Positions 1-7,083 of a stretch of 10,213 bases of DNA are shown here, in pieces. The position numbers and the translations under genes are program-made. The stretch covers positions 1-10,213 of the forward strand of contig DATLAN010000657.1 in assembly GCA_035527455.1 (NCBI GenBank), in the 5' to 3' direction. The notes under the pieces were generated by a model. It was not told the DNA's origin. It worked only from the letters and a program-made list of their open reading frames with translations, and did no database searches. The DNA is from DATLAN01 sp035527455 (GTDB lineage Bacteria; Planctomycetota; Planctomycetia; Pirellulales; Thermoguttaceae). The first letter of the stretch is position 1, and every line of letters begins with the position of its first letter.

Positions 1-1224
1 CTCGGGGTCCATCACCCTCATGAGGACTTCGCCCTCCGAAAGATAGAACCGGCAGTTCGTCCACGTTGCTTCATTCCAATCCGTCGTGTTGACGATTTCA
101 CATCGCGGCAATCCGATGGGGCGCTTCGACTTGCCGTTGAGGACGCAATTCTCCATGCGGATCCCCGTGTGGGCGTGCCAGTCCGAAGCATAGCAGCAGA
201 GCAGGAAACCGGGGCCGTCGGTGTCGTGGAACAGGCAGTTCCGCATGGTCATGTCGTCGCAATTGCCTTCGAAGTCGAACGCCTCGCCGTCTCCGCTGCC
301 CAGCCCGATGTCGACGAAGCCCCATTCGCTGTCTTCGAAGACCCAATTCTTGCAGCGAAAGAACATGGCCCCGGCCACCCCGTTGAAGGAACGGAAACCC
401 CGGCCGATATCGTGGGTGACGCAGTTCCGCACCGCACCGCCGTCGACCCCGCGGATCCCCATTTGCCACTGATAGCCTTCTTCGAACAGGCAGTCCTCGA
501 ACGTCATGTTCGCGAAGTTGTAGATATAAGACGCGTTCTTGTTGAAGTTGTCCGGGCTGTTGGTCCAGACACCGGAGGCCAACCTCCGGAACACGCAGCC
601 CTTGATCGTGATATCCCTCAGCACGACCTTGTTGTCCCGCTCGTGCGAGAAGAAGCAGACGCCAAGACCGATCTTGCGCTTGGGATAATCCTCGTAATGC
701 TGATACAGCAGCGAATCGTGGAAATAGCAGTCCTCAATCCAGATGAATCTCTTGGTCGGGCAACCGTCGGAGTATTCCCCGCAGATGCCGGTCATGCATC
801 GGTTGAACTCGATCCCGACGATCTTGAAACCCTCCTGATCGGCCAGATAAATGCCGATACGGTCATTATTGTAGTCTTCCCTGTCAATCACGGGCTTCTT
901 GCCCTCTCCGTAGGAGCCGATGGTGATTGGGTTTTCGGGCGTTCCGTTGCCCTTCGCGTGCAATTCCTCGTTCCAGGTATCCCCGCATTTCAGCAGGATG
1001 CGGTCGCCGGGGGCATACTCTATCGTCGAAGCCTTCGCCAGGGTCTTCCACGGCCCGGTGGCGCCCTCCGGAGCGGCCGCCTGTCCGGTCCAACTATCGT
1101 TTCCCGAGGATTGGCTGACGTAGTAGGTCGCTGCGTTCGCCGACGCCGCCGCGAAAACCAGTACGGCGACCACGACAGAAAGGTCGAACAAGGTTCCCAG
1201 GCGTTTTGCTGATCTCATTCTCAT
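1..1224 (-). CDS. Secreted right-handed parallel beta-helix protein, N-terminal part (runs off the left edge)
   Basis: The frame is open from an ATG at 1224 to the window edge, giving 408 codons with no stop. A second ATG two codons in (1218) is an equally possible start; neither has a strong ribosome binding site. Residues 1-31 form an export signal: basic MRMRSAKR, a hydrophobic stretch at about 15-27, then an Ala-Asn-Ala cleavage site. The mature protein opens with ATYYVSQSSGNDSWTG (32-47) and GPWKTLAKA (57-65), the entry segment typical of secreted beta-helix proteins of the pectate lyase fold. After that come regularly spaced turns with a conserved Cys: EDCYF (165), KGCVF (209), EDCLF (244), RNCVT (267), RNCLF (329), ENCVL (359), TNCRF (390). 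These look like stacked coils (PF13229-like). The likely role is polysaccharide binding or cleavage outside the cytoplasm, but no catalytic residues can be assigned and the C-terminus is missing. It shares strand and likely theme with the genes to its right. Confidence 0.88.
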   Translation of the reverse strand, partial: MRMRSAKRLGTLFDLSVVVAVLVFAAASANAATYYVSQSSGNDSWTGQAAAPEGATGPWKTLAKASTIEYAPGDRILLKCGDTWNEELHAKGNGTPENPITIGSYGEGKKPVIDREDYNNDRIGIYLADQEGFKIVGIEFNRCMTGICGEYSDGCPTKRFIWIEDCYFHDSLLYQHYEDYPKRKIGLGVCFFSHERDNKVVLRDITIKGCVFRRLASGVWTNSPDNFNKNASYIYNFANMTFEDCLFEEGYQWQMGIRGVDGGAVRNCVTHDIGRGFRSFNGVAGAMFFRCKNWVFEDSEWGFVDIGLGSGDGEAFDFEGNCDDMTMRNCLFHDTDGPGFLLCCYASDWHAHTGIRMENCVLNGKSKRPIGLPRCEIVNTTDWNEATWTNCRFYLSEGEVLMRVMDPE

Positions 1225-1554
1225 GCACTCGCTTTCATCTGCGTATTGGAGGGAGAGGGATCCAAGGGCGATGATTGGAAGCTACCGAGGTCGACTTGCG
1301 ACTGGGTAGCCGCCGATGATCGCCCCGCCGAGATATATCCCCGGGGGGGCGCTCACCGGTTTCGCATGACGCCCTGACGTGTCGTTACTTGGTCTGCGGA
1401 GTGCCGAGCGCTACTACGCATCCTGGCCGAAAACAACGAGTCGCAGCCCAACATCGTGTTGATCATGTCGGACGATTCGGGTTTTTCCGACATCGGTTGC
1501 CACGGCGGGGACTTGTTCCAGCAAGTACCGATACATCATGGATTCCTCACTTGG
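1225..1554. other. Gap between two minus-strand genes, containing a broken sulfatase start
   Basis: These 330 bases separate the end of the DUF3472 gene from the start of the beta-helix gene. The only recognisable content is the plus-strand sulfatase fragment listed separately. Bases 1225-1410 should include the promoter and leader of the beta-helix gene. I see an AT-rich patch near 1331-1340 beside a C/G run (1340-1350), but no promoter pair I would defend. No RNA gene or convincing terminator was seen downstream of the DUF3472 stop codon. Confidence 0.5.
1417..1515 (+). pseudogene. Fragment of a type I sulfatase gene (N-terminal edge of the catalytic domain only)
   Basis: Read on the plus strand, codons from 1417 give RILAENNESQPNIVLIM and then SDDSGFSDIGCHGG. 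This is the first beta-strand and metal-binding Asp-Asp segment of type I sulfatases (usual form PNIVLIMADDMGFSDIGCYGGE). The match stops at about 1512. What follows has no TPNLD segment, no Cys-x-Pro-x-Arg active site and no further sulfatase sequence; instead the frame runs antisense through the DUF3472 gene. Upstream it reaches a TGA at about 1375-1377 without a signal peptide or a credible ribosome binding site. It is therefore a remnant left by deletion or recombination. It lies on the opposite strand from the intact sulfatase at 5349-6773, and its wording differs from that gene (SDDSGFSDIGCHGG against TDDQGWGDVSYNG), so it is not a recent copy of it. Confidence 0.72.
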
Positions 1555-4500
1555 TTACGGAGAACACTCGTAGACAAGGCGGTAGGATTGGCCGCCGTCG
1601 GTACTCTTGAAAACGCCCTGGCGATTACACAAGAAAAGCGCCTTCCCGTCCTCTTGGTCGGGCAGCAGGCACGTGACGCCGACGTTCGAACGATCGGCCG
1701 CGGCTCCACTATGGATTTCCGCCTTATCGGACAACAACGACCACTTGCCGGTGGTGCGTTCCGGGACGCAATAGACCGGGCTTTTCTGCTTTCCGGAAAA
1801 GGGGGCCGCGTACGTGGTCGACTGCAAACGCCATTCGTTCGGTCGCGTTTCCTTCATGAACTGCCTGTATCCCAGCGCCGTAAAGAGCGTATCGGCAGGC
1901 ATATCGTGCAAACGCTGAGAAAACATGTTGCCATGTTGCCAAGTATAGTACACGCCCCGGGTGGTGGCGAAGGTCAGAAAATTCTGGTGTACGCCATGGC
2001 CGATATTGGTGACTCCGAAATCTTCCACCTCCAAGGACGGTCTGAATGTCGGTTTCCCCTCTTTGAACCCGACCCAGTAGATCCGCCCGGGCGCCTTGAC
2101 CGGCGAGACAGGCTGGCCCAGGCCGAGCGTTTCGAACTCGTGATCGTCGAACGTTCCCACGATCAGCGCTCCATTCTCCTCCCGAGTTACCGGAACGAAC
2201 CCCAGGCAGGTGACCCGCTCTGCCTTGAGCCCGGCGTTTTCCCAGGTCTCTCCGGCATCCCGGCTGAGAAACAGACCGCCGGTTTCTCCAGCGGCAGCTA
2301 CCACGTTCGGGTCGTTCGGGTCGAAGGCGATCACCTCGCCGAAAATAGTTGTGGGACCGCGGCCGTCGAAATCGATCTCGCGCGTGACGAGTTTCCAGGA
2401 CTCGCCGCCGTCGGTGCTCTTCCACAGGCCGCTTGCGAGGGTTCCGTCGACGACACTGCCGCCTGCGCGCAGAACGATCGAACTGTTCTCGGGATGCACT
2501 GCCACGGAGCGGACTGCCAGTGCATCGGGAGAGGTCAACCCGCTGTTGACGGGCCTGAAGGTCTCTCCGCGGTCCGTAGATTTCAGCAGTCCTTTGCCGG
2601 GACTCCTTGCATACAGGATTTCAGGGGCTTTCGGTGCCTGCACAAGCGCCGTGATACGGTTCTCGAGGTCCAAGTCGCTTCTGCTCGGTTCGTCTCGGAC
2701 CTCCTTGGGAACGTTACCTGTCTGGAGGGTTATGTTGTCGAGCGCGCCTTGAAAGAGGCCGCGTCCCTTGCCGGGAACCGCATAGAACGACACGCCGGCA
2801 TACTGTTCTTCCGTGAACTTCTGATTGATGAACTCCATGGCCTTCTGCCAGGTTTCACCGTCCGCCGAGGTGAATGATTGATATCTGGTCCCACGCCGGA
2901 TGATTCTCAGCCACCTGTGGTCTTCCGGAAACGAGGGCATGCACATCCGGGTTCCGGCCAGGTCCGGAAAATCCGCCGACCCCTTCATCCCATGGCCGGC
3001 CGTAAGGTAGATGCCGAAACCCCATTGGTCGAACGTGGATTCCAGTCCCTGGTCCTCCCTCGGTCTCTTGACGTCGCTGGTATACAGGCCAAGCCAGTTT
3101 GCGCGGTGCATGCCATTCTCTTCAGTCGTCAGAGTAATGTCGGCAATCCGCGCCGTGAGCATGTAATCTCCCGACACCTTCTGGTATCCGACATAGAAGC
3201 CTTCGCCCGTGAAGGAAGCCGTGCCGTCTTTGTACCGGGCACCAATGGGATACTTGTGCCCCAGAACAATGAACTTCCACGGCCCCTCGGTGTATTCGTG
3301 TGCCTCGAAATCCAGCACGTTATCGGAGTCTACGGAGCAATGATCATCGTACCAAAGCCGCGCCCAGACTCGATTGCTGCCCACGGGAAACAAAACCTTG
3401 AAGACGATGTCGCCGGTATCCCTGAGATCGGTGCCGAGATCGGTTCCCTCGGCAGTTGCCAGCAACATGCGCCCGCAATAGAGCTGCACCTTGGCGATCC
3501 GATGCCCCCGAGGATCGGTTCTTGCACGAATCTCCACCAGGTTATCCTGCACAACACCCTCGGACACGGCGCCCTCGAGGGTCAGGGCCAGCGAAGGAAG
3601 ATCGGCGCCTTCACACATGAAGTCATCCTTCGCAAGCTTGCGGAGCCCGAAACCGGGACCTTCCCAGCTTACGAATATCTTCTCGGCGAGATTGGCATGG
3701 GCGCCATGTCGGCGACCGGGCCCCTTGAAATGCAGCAGTTCGAAAGTATGCAGGCCTTTCTCCAGTGCAACCGAGTACTGCTTCACCGACGTACTGTGAA
3801 TTCCGTCGTTGTCCGCAATGACCTGGCCGTCGATGCTCATGCGGCTGCCGTCGCACGTTCCTGCCGAGAAAACATACAACCCGTCGGCGGGAGCCCGAAG
3901 GTAACCCGCATAGCGCAGCGCGTAGAGCTTCTCCCGGTCCTGCCGAACGGTCTCGTCCAGGGTCTTCACGTGACCCTGTCTGACCGGTGTCAGCGTCGAG
4001 AAATCGGGCAATCGCTCCCACTCGGTATTTTCGGGCGCTTCGTAGTACGCATATCCAAGACCGGGACGGCCCCCGGCGACCTTTGCGGCAGGCAGAAGGG
4101 CCGTTCCTTCGACGGGGATCGTGATCGACTTCTCCTGGTCGAAGATGTCCGTCACGGTCAGTCGCACGCTCTTCGCCTCTCGCGGCGTGTCCAGACGTTT
4201 GGCGAGAATGTGCGGCGCGGTATCCTCGAACGCCTCGAGCGGCGCGTCCTTGGCCCCGGGGTCCCCGAACACCTCGAGTTCATAGCCAAGTTGCGGCGCA
4301 GCGCTCCCGGGAATGTTCCACTTCACGGTCACCTGATTTCCCCAGACATACGCCTCGGCCCGTTCTATGTCCGGTTTGTCCAGAGGAGGCGTATCCGGCT
4401 GTTTCGTCGTGAAGTAGTAGGGCACCGATTGCGCGGCGCCCGCGTCGTTTTCGACCGGCCGGTCGAACCGCAAAACGGTGTCGTTCTCGATGAGCTTGAA

Positions 4501-5184
4501 TTGCGAAGGGGCGGAAGTGCGTATCTCATTCGACTTGTACCACTTGCCATCCAGGCGGCAGTAGTCGAGACGGCGCTCGAACGCGCGATGGACGCTCTCG
4601 GGCGCCAGGGCCTCGACGAAGCCGGAGTTCCCCTGAAATCCCGTGAAAGATAAGGGTCTGCTGACAATACTGTGGGTATGCCACTGGTTCTTTTCCACAT
4701 CCTTGACCCACCAGCCGACGTAAGTCTCCTCGTGGCCGTTCTTGGTGGGCGGAAACACCCGCATTACGAAGCGATACCATGCTCCGGGGCGCAGGAAGAG
4801 TGCCTTCCCGTGCGCGCCGCCCGATGACCCTTCGCCACCATAGCCGTGTCTGTAGAAATACTCGCCCTCATGGATGTTTTTTACCTCTCCCCAGTACGAC
4901 ATGAACATTCCCGGCGGTGATTCGGGACCCTGCGTCGCCACACCACCGTAAAAGACACCGCCGCGGACATTCTGGGGAAACACGTTCATGTACCAGAAGC
5001 AGTAATACGTGCCCTGATCCCAGGCGGGCCAACGCATGTCGTGCATGACAATGTCCGATCCGGGTCTGACATTGGGCGCGAAACCGGTGGCCTCGGCACG
5101 GGAGCCGGAAAACAACAGCCCGATCGCCAGTCCCCAGAGGATCGTTGAGGTGGTTGCGCGACGCGGAGTCTTCATGTTCTTCAT
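1555..5184 (-). CDS. Exported multidomain protein: DUF3472, PA14, concanavalin-like region and Asp-box propeller
   Basis: The product has 1209 residues. I chose the ATG at 5184: it follows the purine-rich AAAAGGG and begins a clear signal peptide (MKNMKTPRR, hydrophobic about 12-28, cleavage near 30-32). The frame is open 56 codons further upstream, but that stretch is basic and unstructured. Residues about 35-220 match DUF3472 in style (aromatic-rich WPAWDQGTYYCFWYMNVFP, GGVATQG, WYRFVMRVFP). Residues about 275-365 look like a fibronectin-type or Ig-like strand domain. Residues about 375-510 are PA14-like (LRYAGYLRAPADGLYVFSAG, then SRMSIDGQ), usually carbohydrate binding. Residues about 630-822 look like a concanavalin/DUF1349-type sandwich. 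Residues about 840-1209 carry four Asp boxes (KSTDRGETF 868, KSTDGGESW 922, LSRDAGETW 973, KSTDGGQSY 1193), as in sialidase or sortilin-type propellers. A glycan-binding or glycan-cleaving role is inferred; no catalytic set is identified. It lies 164 bases after the sulfatase on the same strand and may be co-transcribed. Confidence 0.9.
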   Translation of the reverse strand: MKNMKTPRRATTSTILWGLAIGLLFSGSRAEATGFAPNVRPGSDIVMHDMRWPAWDQGTYYCFWYMNVFPQNVRGGVFYGGVATQGPESPPGMFMSYWGEVKNIHEGEYFYRHGYGGEGSSGGAHGKALFLRPGAWYRFVMRVFPPTKNGHEETYVGWWVKDVEKNQWHTHSIVSRPLSFTGFQGNSGFVEALAPESVHRAFERRLDYCRLDGKWYKSNEIRTSAPSQFKLIENDTVLRFDRPVENDAGAAQSVPYYFTTKQPDTPPLDKPDIERAEAYVWGNQVTVKWNIPGSAAPQLGYELEVFGDPGAKDAPLEAFEDTAPHILAKRLDTPREAKSVRLTVTDIFDQEKSITIPVEGTALLPAAKVAGGRPGLGYAYYEAPENTEWERLPDFSTLTPVRQGHVKTLDETVRQDREKLYALRYAGYLRAPADGLYVFSAGTCDGSRMSIDGQVIADNDGIHSTSVKQYSVALEKGLHTFELLHFKGPGRRHGAHANLAEKIFVSWEGPGFGLRKLAKDDFMCEGADLPSLALTLEGAVSEGVVQDNLVEIRARTDPRGHRIAKVQLYCGRMLLATAEGTDLGTDLRDTGDIVFKVLFPVGSNRVWARLWYDDHCSVDSDNVLDFEAHEYTEGPWKFIVLGHKYPIGARYKDGTASFTGEGFYVGYQKVSGDYMLTARIADITLTTEENGMHRANWLGLYTSDVKRPREDQGLESTFDQWGFGIYLTAGHGMKGSADFPDLAGTRMCMPSFPEDHRWLRIIRRGTRYQSFTSADGETWQKAMEFINQKFTEEQYAGVSFYAVPGKGRGLFQGALDNITLQTGNVPKEVRDEPSRSDLDLENRITALVQAPKAPEILYARSPGKGLLKSTDRGETFRPVNSGLTSPDALAVRSVAVHPENSSIVLRAGGSVVDGTLASGLWKSTDGGESWKLVTREIDFDGRGPTTIFGEVIAFDPNDPNVVAAAGETGGLFLSRDAGETWENAGLKAERVTCLGFVPVTREENGALIVGTFDDHEFETLGLGQPVSPVKAPGRIYWVGFKEGKPTFRPSLEVEDFGVTNIGHGVHQNFLTFATTRGVYYTWQHGNMFSQRLHDMPADTLFTALGYRQFMKETRPNEWRLQSTTYAAPFSGKQKSPVYCVPERTTGKWSLLSDKAEIHSGAAADRSNVGVTCLLPDQEDGKALFLCNRQGVFKSTDGGQSYRLVYECSP

Positions 5185-5348
5185 CCTGTACCCTTTTCTT
5201 GATCTGTCTCTTTCTCGATTACTTCGGCAACCCGACCGCTGAGAACCGTCCGACCGTTTCGGGCCGGCCTTCGCTTTCAGCTCGAACCACCTTACCGCAA
5301 TTCCGCTCCGGCAGGGCGCCGACGGCCTCGAGGTCTGTGTGCCCTCCT

Positions 5349-6773
5349 TCAATCCGCGTAGTCTTTGCCGTGGTAACTGCGGATCACGGACAGTTGCCAG
5401 GCTTCCAACTCAGCCTTCATGCGATTGAGCACCTCCGGCTGATTGTCCGCGACGTCGGTGGTTTCCGACCGATCTGCCGTCAAGTCGTAAAGCTCCCACC
5501 TGTTCGGACCGGGCTTGACGAGCTTGTACCGGTTGTCGTTCCAAGCCGCCGGGCCGGAGTTCGTGTTGAAGTCGGGTTGGCTCTCGCCGTATTGCCAAAA
5601 GCCCATCGGTTTCGGTCGCGCCTTCATGGTCCCGTCCAACAGCGGCACGAGGCTGATGCCGTCGAGCGGCTGCACTTGATGGGGAAGATCGATTCGAAGG
5701 ATGTCGACCAGCGTTGGGTAGATGTCGATGACGCCGGCAGGAACTTCGGTGGTGACGGGTTGCTTGATCTTTGCGGGCCACTCGATGACGCACGGCACGC
5801 GGATACCACCCTCCCACATGTCGCCCTTGCGTCCCCGCAGCCCCGCGTTAGTGCCATGGGTGTCCGGACGCTCGGGGTCGAACCATCCACCGTTGTCGCT
5901 GCAGAACCAGACCAGGGTATTCTCGGCGATGCCAAGGTCGCGCAAACCACTCCGCAGAGTTCCCATGCTGCGGTCCATGGCCACGAGTTCACCGTAATAA
6001 GCCGATCCAACGGCCGTTTCGAGGTCGGCGGGCAAGGGGCGGTGCGGGACGTGCGGACTGCCGAACCAGATGACCGCAAGAAACGGCTTCTTCCGCTCCG
6101 AGACGTGACCGATGAACTTCAATGCTTCGGCGACGATGGCCTCCGAGCCGTCGCCGATCACTTTTTCCGCAACACCGTTGCGGCCGAAGGTCCAATCCAA
6201 TTCGAAGTAGTTGGAAACCGAAAACGACTCGTCGAAGCCGACGTTGCGCGGCGAGAGAGGATCGGAGTCCGGTATCACCTTTCCCGGCCCAGCCACGCCG
6301 TTCAAGTGCCATTTTCCGAAATGCCCGGTGGCGTAGCCGGCCGTCTTGACGGCCTGGGCAATGGTGATCTCCTGCTTGCGGAACCGCATGCCGGGCCAGA
6401 AAACACCCATCCGGTTGGGATGGCGGCCGGTCATCACGCTGGCCCGAGCGGGCGAGCAGCTCTGCTGCGCATAGAAGCGGTTGAAACGCAGGCCCGCCGC
6501 AGCCATGGCGTCCAGGTTGGGTGTCTGGATCTTCTTCAAACCATTGTAGCTCACGTCACCCCAGCCCTGATCGTCCGTCATGCAGAGGACAATGTTGGGC
6601 TGCCCGGCAGTTCCACCATCGCCTTGCCCATGCCCTTCCATGTTCGATTGCCCGGCAAGGATGAACACCTCGACCGGCGCTTTGGCGGGCGGCTCGGCAA
6701 TGGCGTGCCCGTGGGAGCTAAGGAAGACGACCGCCGCGGTTAGCCACGGCGAGACGGTTGTGCGGATCAACAT
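5349..6773 (-). CDS. Exported type I (formylglycine) sulfatase with a vestigial SGNH-esterase segment at the N-terminus
   Basis: The product has 474 residues. The ATG at 6773 is chosen because AAGGAG lies 8 bases before it and a signal peptide follows (hydrophobic about 8-20, Ala-rich cleavage near 25-27). The frame upstream to 6866 is basic and implausible. The enzyme hydrolyses sulfate esters, probably on a polysaccharide, in the periplasm or outside. Visible active-site elements are metal ligands D67/D68 (TDDQGWGD), the formylglycine motif CSPAR at 106-110 with the trailing T115-G116, K154 and H156 (GKWHL), H241 (SPHVPH), D293/N294 (DNGG) and K316 (RKGDMWEGG). C106 must be converted to formylglycine by a maturase that is not in the window. 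The oddity is residues 34-49, VEVFILAGQSNMEGHG, which are block I of the SASA/SGNH acetylesterase family including its nucleophile Ser; only about 10 residues later the sulfatase domain starts (QPNIVLCM). The sulfated substrate cannot be told from sequence; GH127 next door hints at an arabinose-containing glycan. Confidence 0.93.
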   Translation of the reverse strand: MLIRTTVSPWLTAAVVFLSSHGHAIAEPPAKAPVEVFILAGQSNMEGHGQGDGGTAGQPNIVLCMTDDQGWGDVSYNGLKKIQTPNLDAMAAAGLRFNRFYAQQSCSPARASVMTGRHPNRMGVFWPGMRFRKQEITIAQAVKTAGYATGHFGKWHLNGVAGPGKVIPDSDPLSPRNVGFDESFSVSNYFELDWTFGRNGVAEKVIGDGSEAIVAEALKFIGHVSERKKPFLAVIWFGSPHVPHRPLPADLETAVGSAYYGELVAMDRSMGTLRSGLRDLGIAENTLVWFCSDNGGWFDPERPDTHGTNAGLRGRKGDMWEGGIRVPCVIEWPAKIKQPVTTEVPAGVIDIYPTLVDILRIDLPHQVQPLDGISLVPLLDGTMKARPKPMGFWQYGESQPDFNTNSGPAAWNDNRYKLVKPGPNRWELYDLTADRSETTDVADNQPEVLNRMKAELEAWQLSVIRSYHGKDYAD

Positions 6774-6813
6774 GCGCTCGACTCCTTCGGTTCGGGTTGG
6801 GGGCACCCGTTGT

Positions 6814-6846
6814 CGTTGCCATCGCCTTCTCGTCGCGATGGCAACG
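6814..6846. repeat. Perfect 12-bp inverted repeat with a 9-base spacer
   Basis: The left arm CGTTGCCATCGC (6814-6825) and right arm GCGATGGCAACG (6835-6846) are exact reverse complements. The repeat sits 41-73 bases upstream of the sulfatase start and just downstream of the candidate minus-strand promoter, so it would fall at the beginning of the sulfatase mRNA. It could be an operator for a dimeric regulator or a hairpin in the 5' leader. No U-rich run follows it in the sulfatase direction, so it does not look like a terminator. Confidence 0.75.
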
Positions 6847-6856
6847 CAAGCCCCAT

Positions 6857-6885
6857 TGTATACCACGTTCGACCCGAATTGCGAA
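6857..6885 (-). promoter_or_regulatory. Candidate sigma-70-like promoter for the sulfatase gene
   Basis: Read on the minus strand, TTCGCA (6885-6880) is followed after 17 bases by TATACA (6862-6857). Each hexamer matches the vegetative consensus at four or five of six positions with ideal spacing. The -10 is about 84 bases from the sulfatase ATG. Planctomycete promoters are poorly characterised, so this is suggestive only. Confidence 0.35.
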
Positions 6886-6894
6886 TCGCTCAGC

Positions 6895-6923
6895 TTGCCG
6901 GCGGCGTAGCGGTGGGATATGGT
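6895..6923 (+). promoter_or_regulatory. Candidate sigma-70-like promoter for the GH127 gene
   Basis: TTGCCG (6895-6900) and TATGGT (6918-6923) are 17 bases apart, each matching the consensus at four of six positions. They lie about 160 bases upstream of the GH127 start and almost back to back with the candidate minus-strand promoter. Chance occurrence is quite possible. Confidence 0.25.
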
Positions 6924-6999
6924 GGGAAAATCGCTATTGGTGTGCCGACATCGCGAACGCTCTCGGCGCCGCCCTGCAAGAACCGGCTACGAAACTCCC

Positions 7000-7015
7000 C
7001 TCCCCTTGAGGGGAG
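7000..7015. repeat. Short GC-rich hairpin in the GH127 leader
   Basis: CTCCCC (7000-7005), loop TTGA and GGGGAG (7010-7015) form a six-base-pair stem, about 70 bases upstream of the GH127 start. No T run follows it, so a terminator or attenuator is unlikely. It could be a leader hairpin or a piece of a dispersed palindromic repeat. Confidence 0.45.
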
Positions 7016-7083
7016 CCGTTGGCTGGCAGGCGGAATCGTCGGGAAAATGGTTTTCGAACCGACAGGCCTGAGGAGGTCGAGAA

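Larger units (their letters stand above)
6774..7083. promoter_or_regulatory. Divergent intergenic region between the sulfatase and GH127 genes
   Basis: This 310-base stretch holds the start regions of two oppositely transcribed genes, so any regulator binding here could control both arms of the locus. It contains a candidate minus-strand promoter (6857-6885), a candidate plus-strand promoter (6895-6923), a perfect 12-bp inverted repeat (6814-6846) and a GC-rich hairpin (7000-7015), listed separately. I see no coding frame with protein-like composition and no RNA gene in it. Confidence 0.6.

Noticed and set aside
1456..2877. Long plus-strand open frame of 473 codons
   Set aside because: It is antisense to the well-supported DUF3472 multidomain gene and lacks domain wording, apart from its first codons, which are the sulfatase remnant.
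2878..4653. Long plus-strand open frame of 591 codons
   Set aside because: It is antisense to the same gene; a high-GC gene commonly leaves its opposite strand open. No signal peptide, domain or ribosome binding site was seen.
5185..5352. N-terminal extension of the DUF3472 protein from a TTG at 5352
   Set aside because: The extra 56 residues are basic and low-complexity and would bury the obvious signal peptide that starts at 5184.
5145..6743. Plus-strand open frame of 532 codons opposite the sulfatase
   Set aside because: The minus strand has a complete sulfatase active-site set, which decides the coding strand.
6774..6866. Upstream start for the sulfatase at 6866
   Set aside because: The ATG at 6773 has AAGGAG at 8-base spacing and begins the signal peptide; the extension covers the inverted repeat and is Arg-rich.
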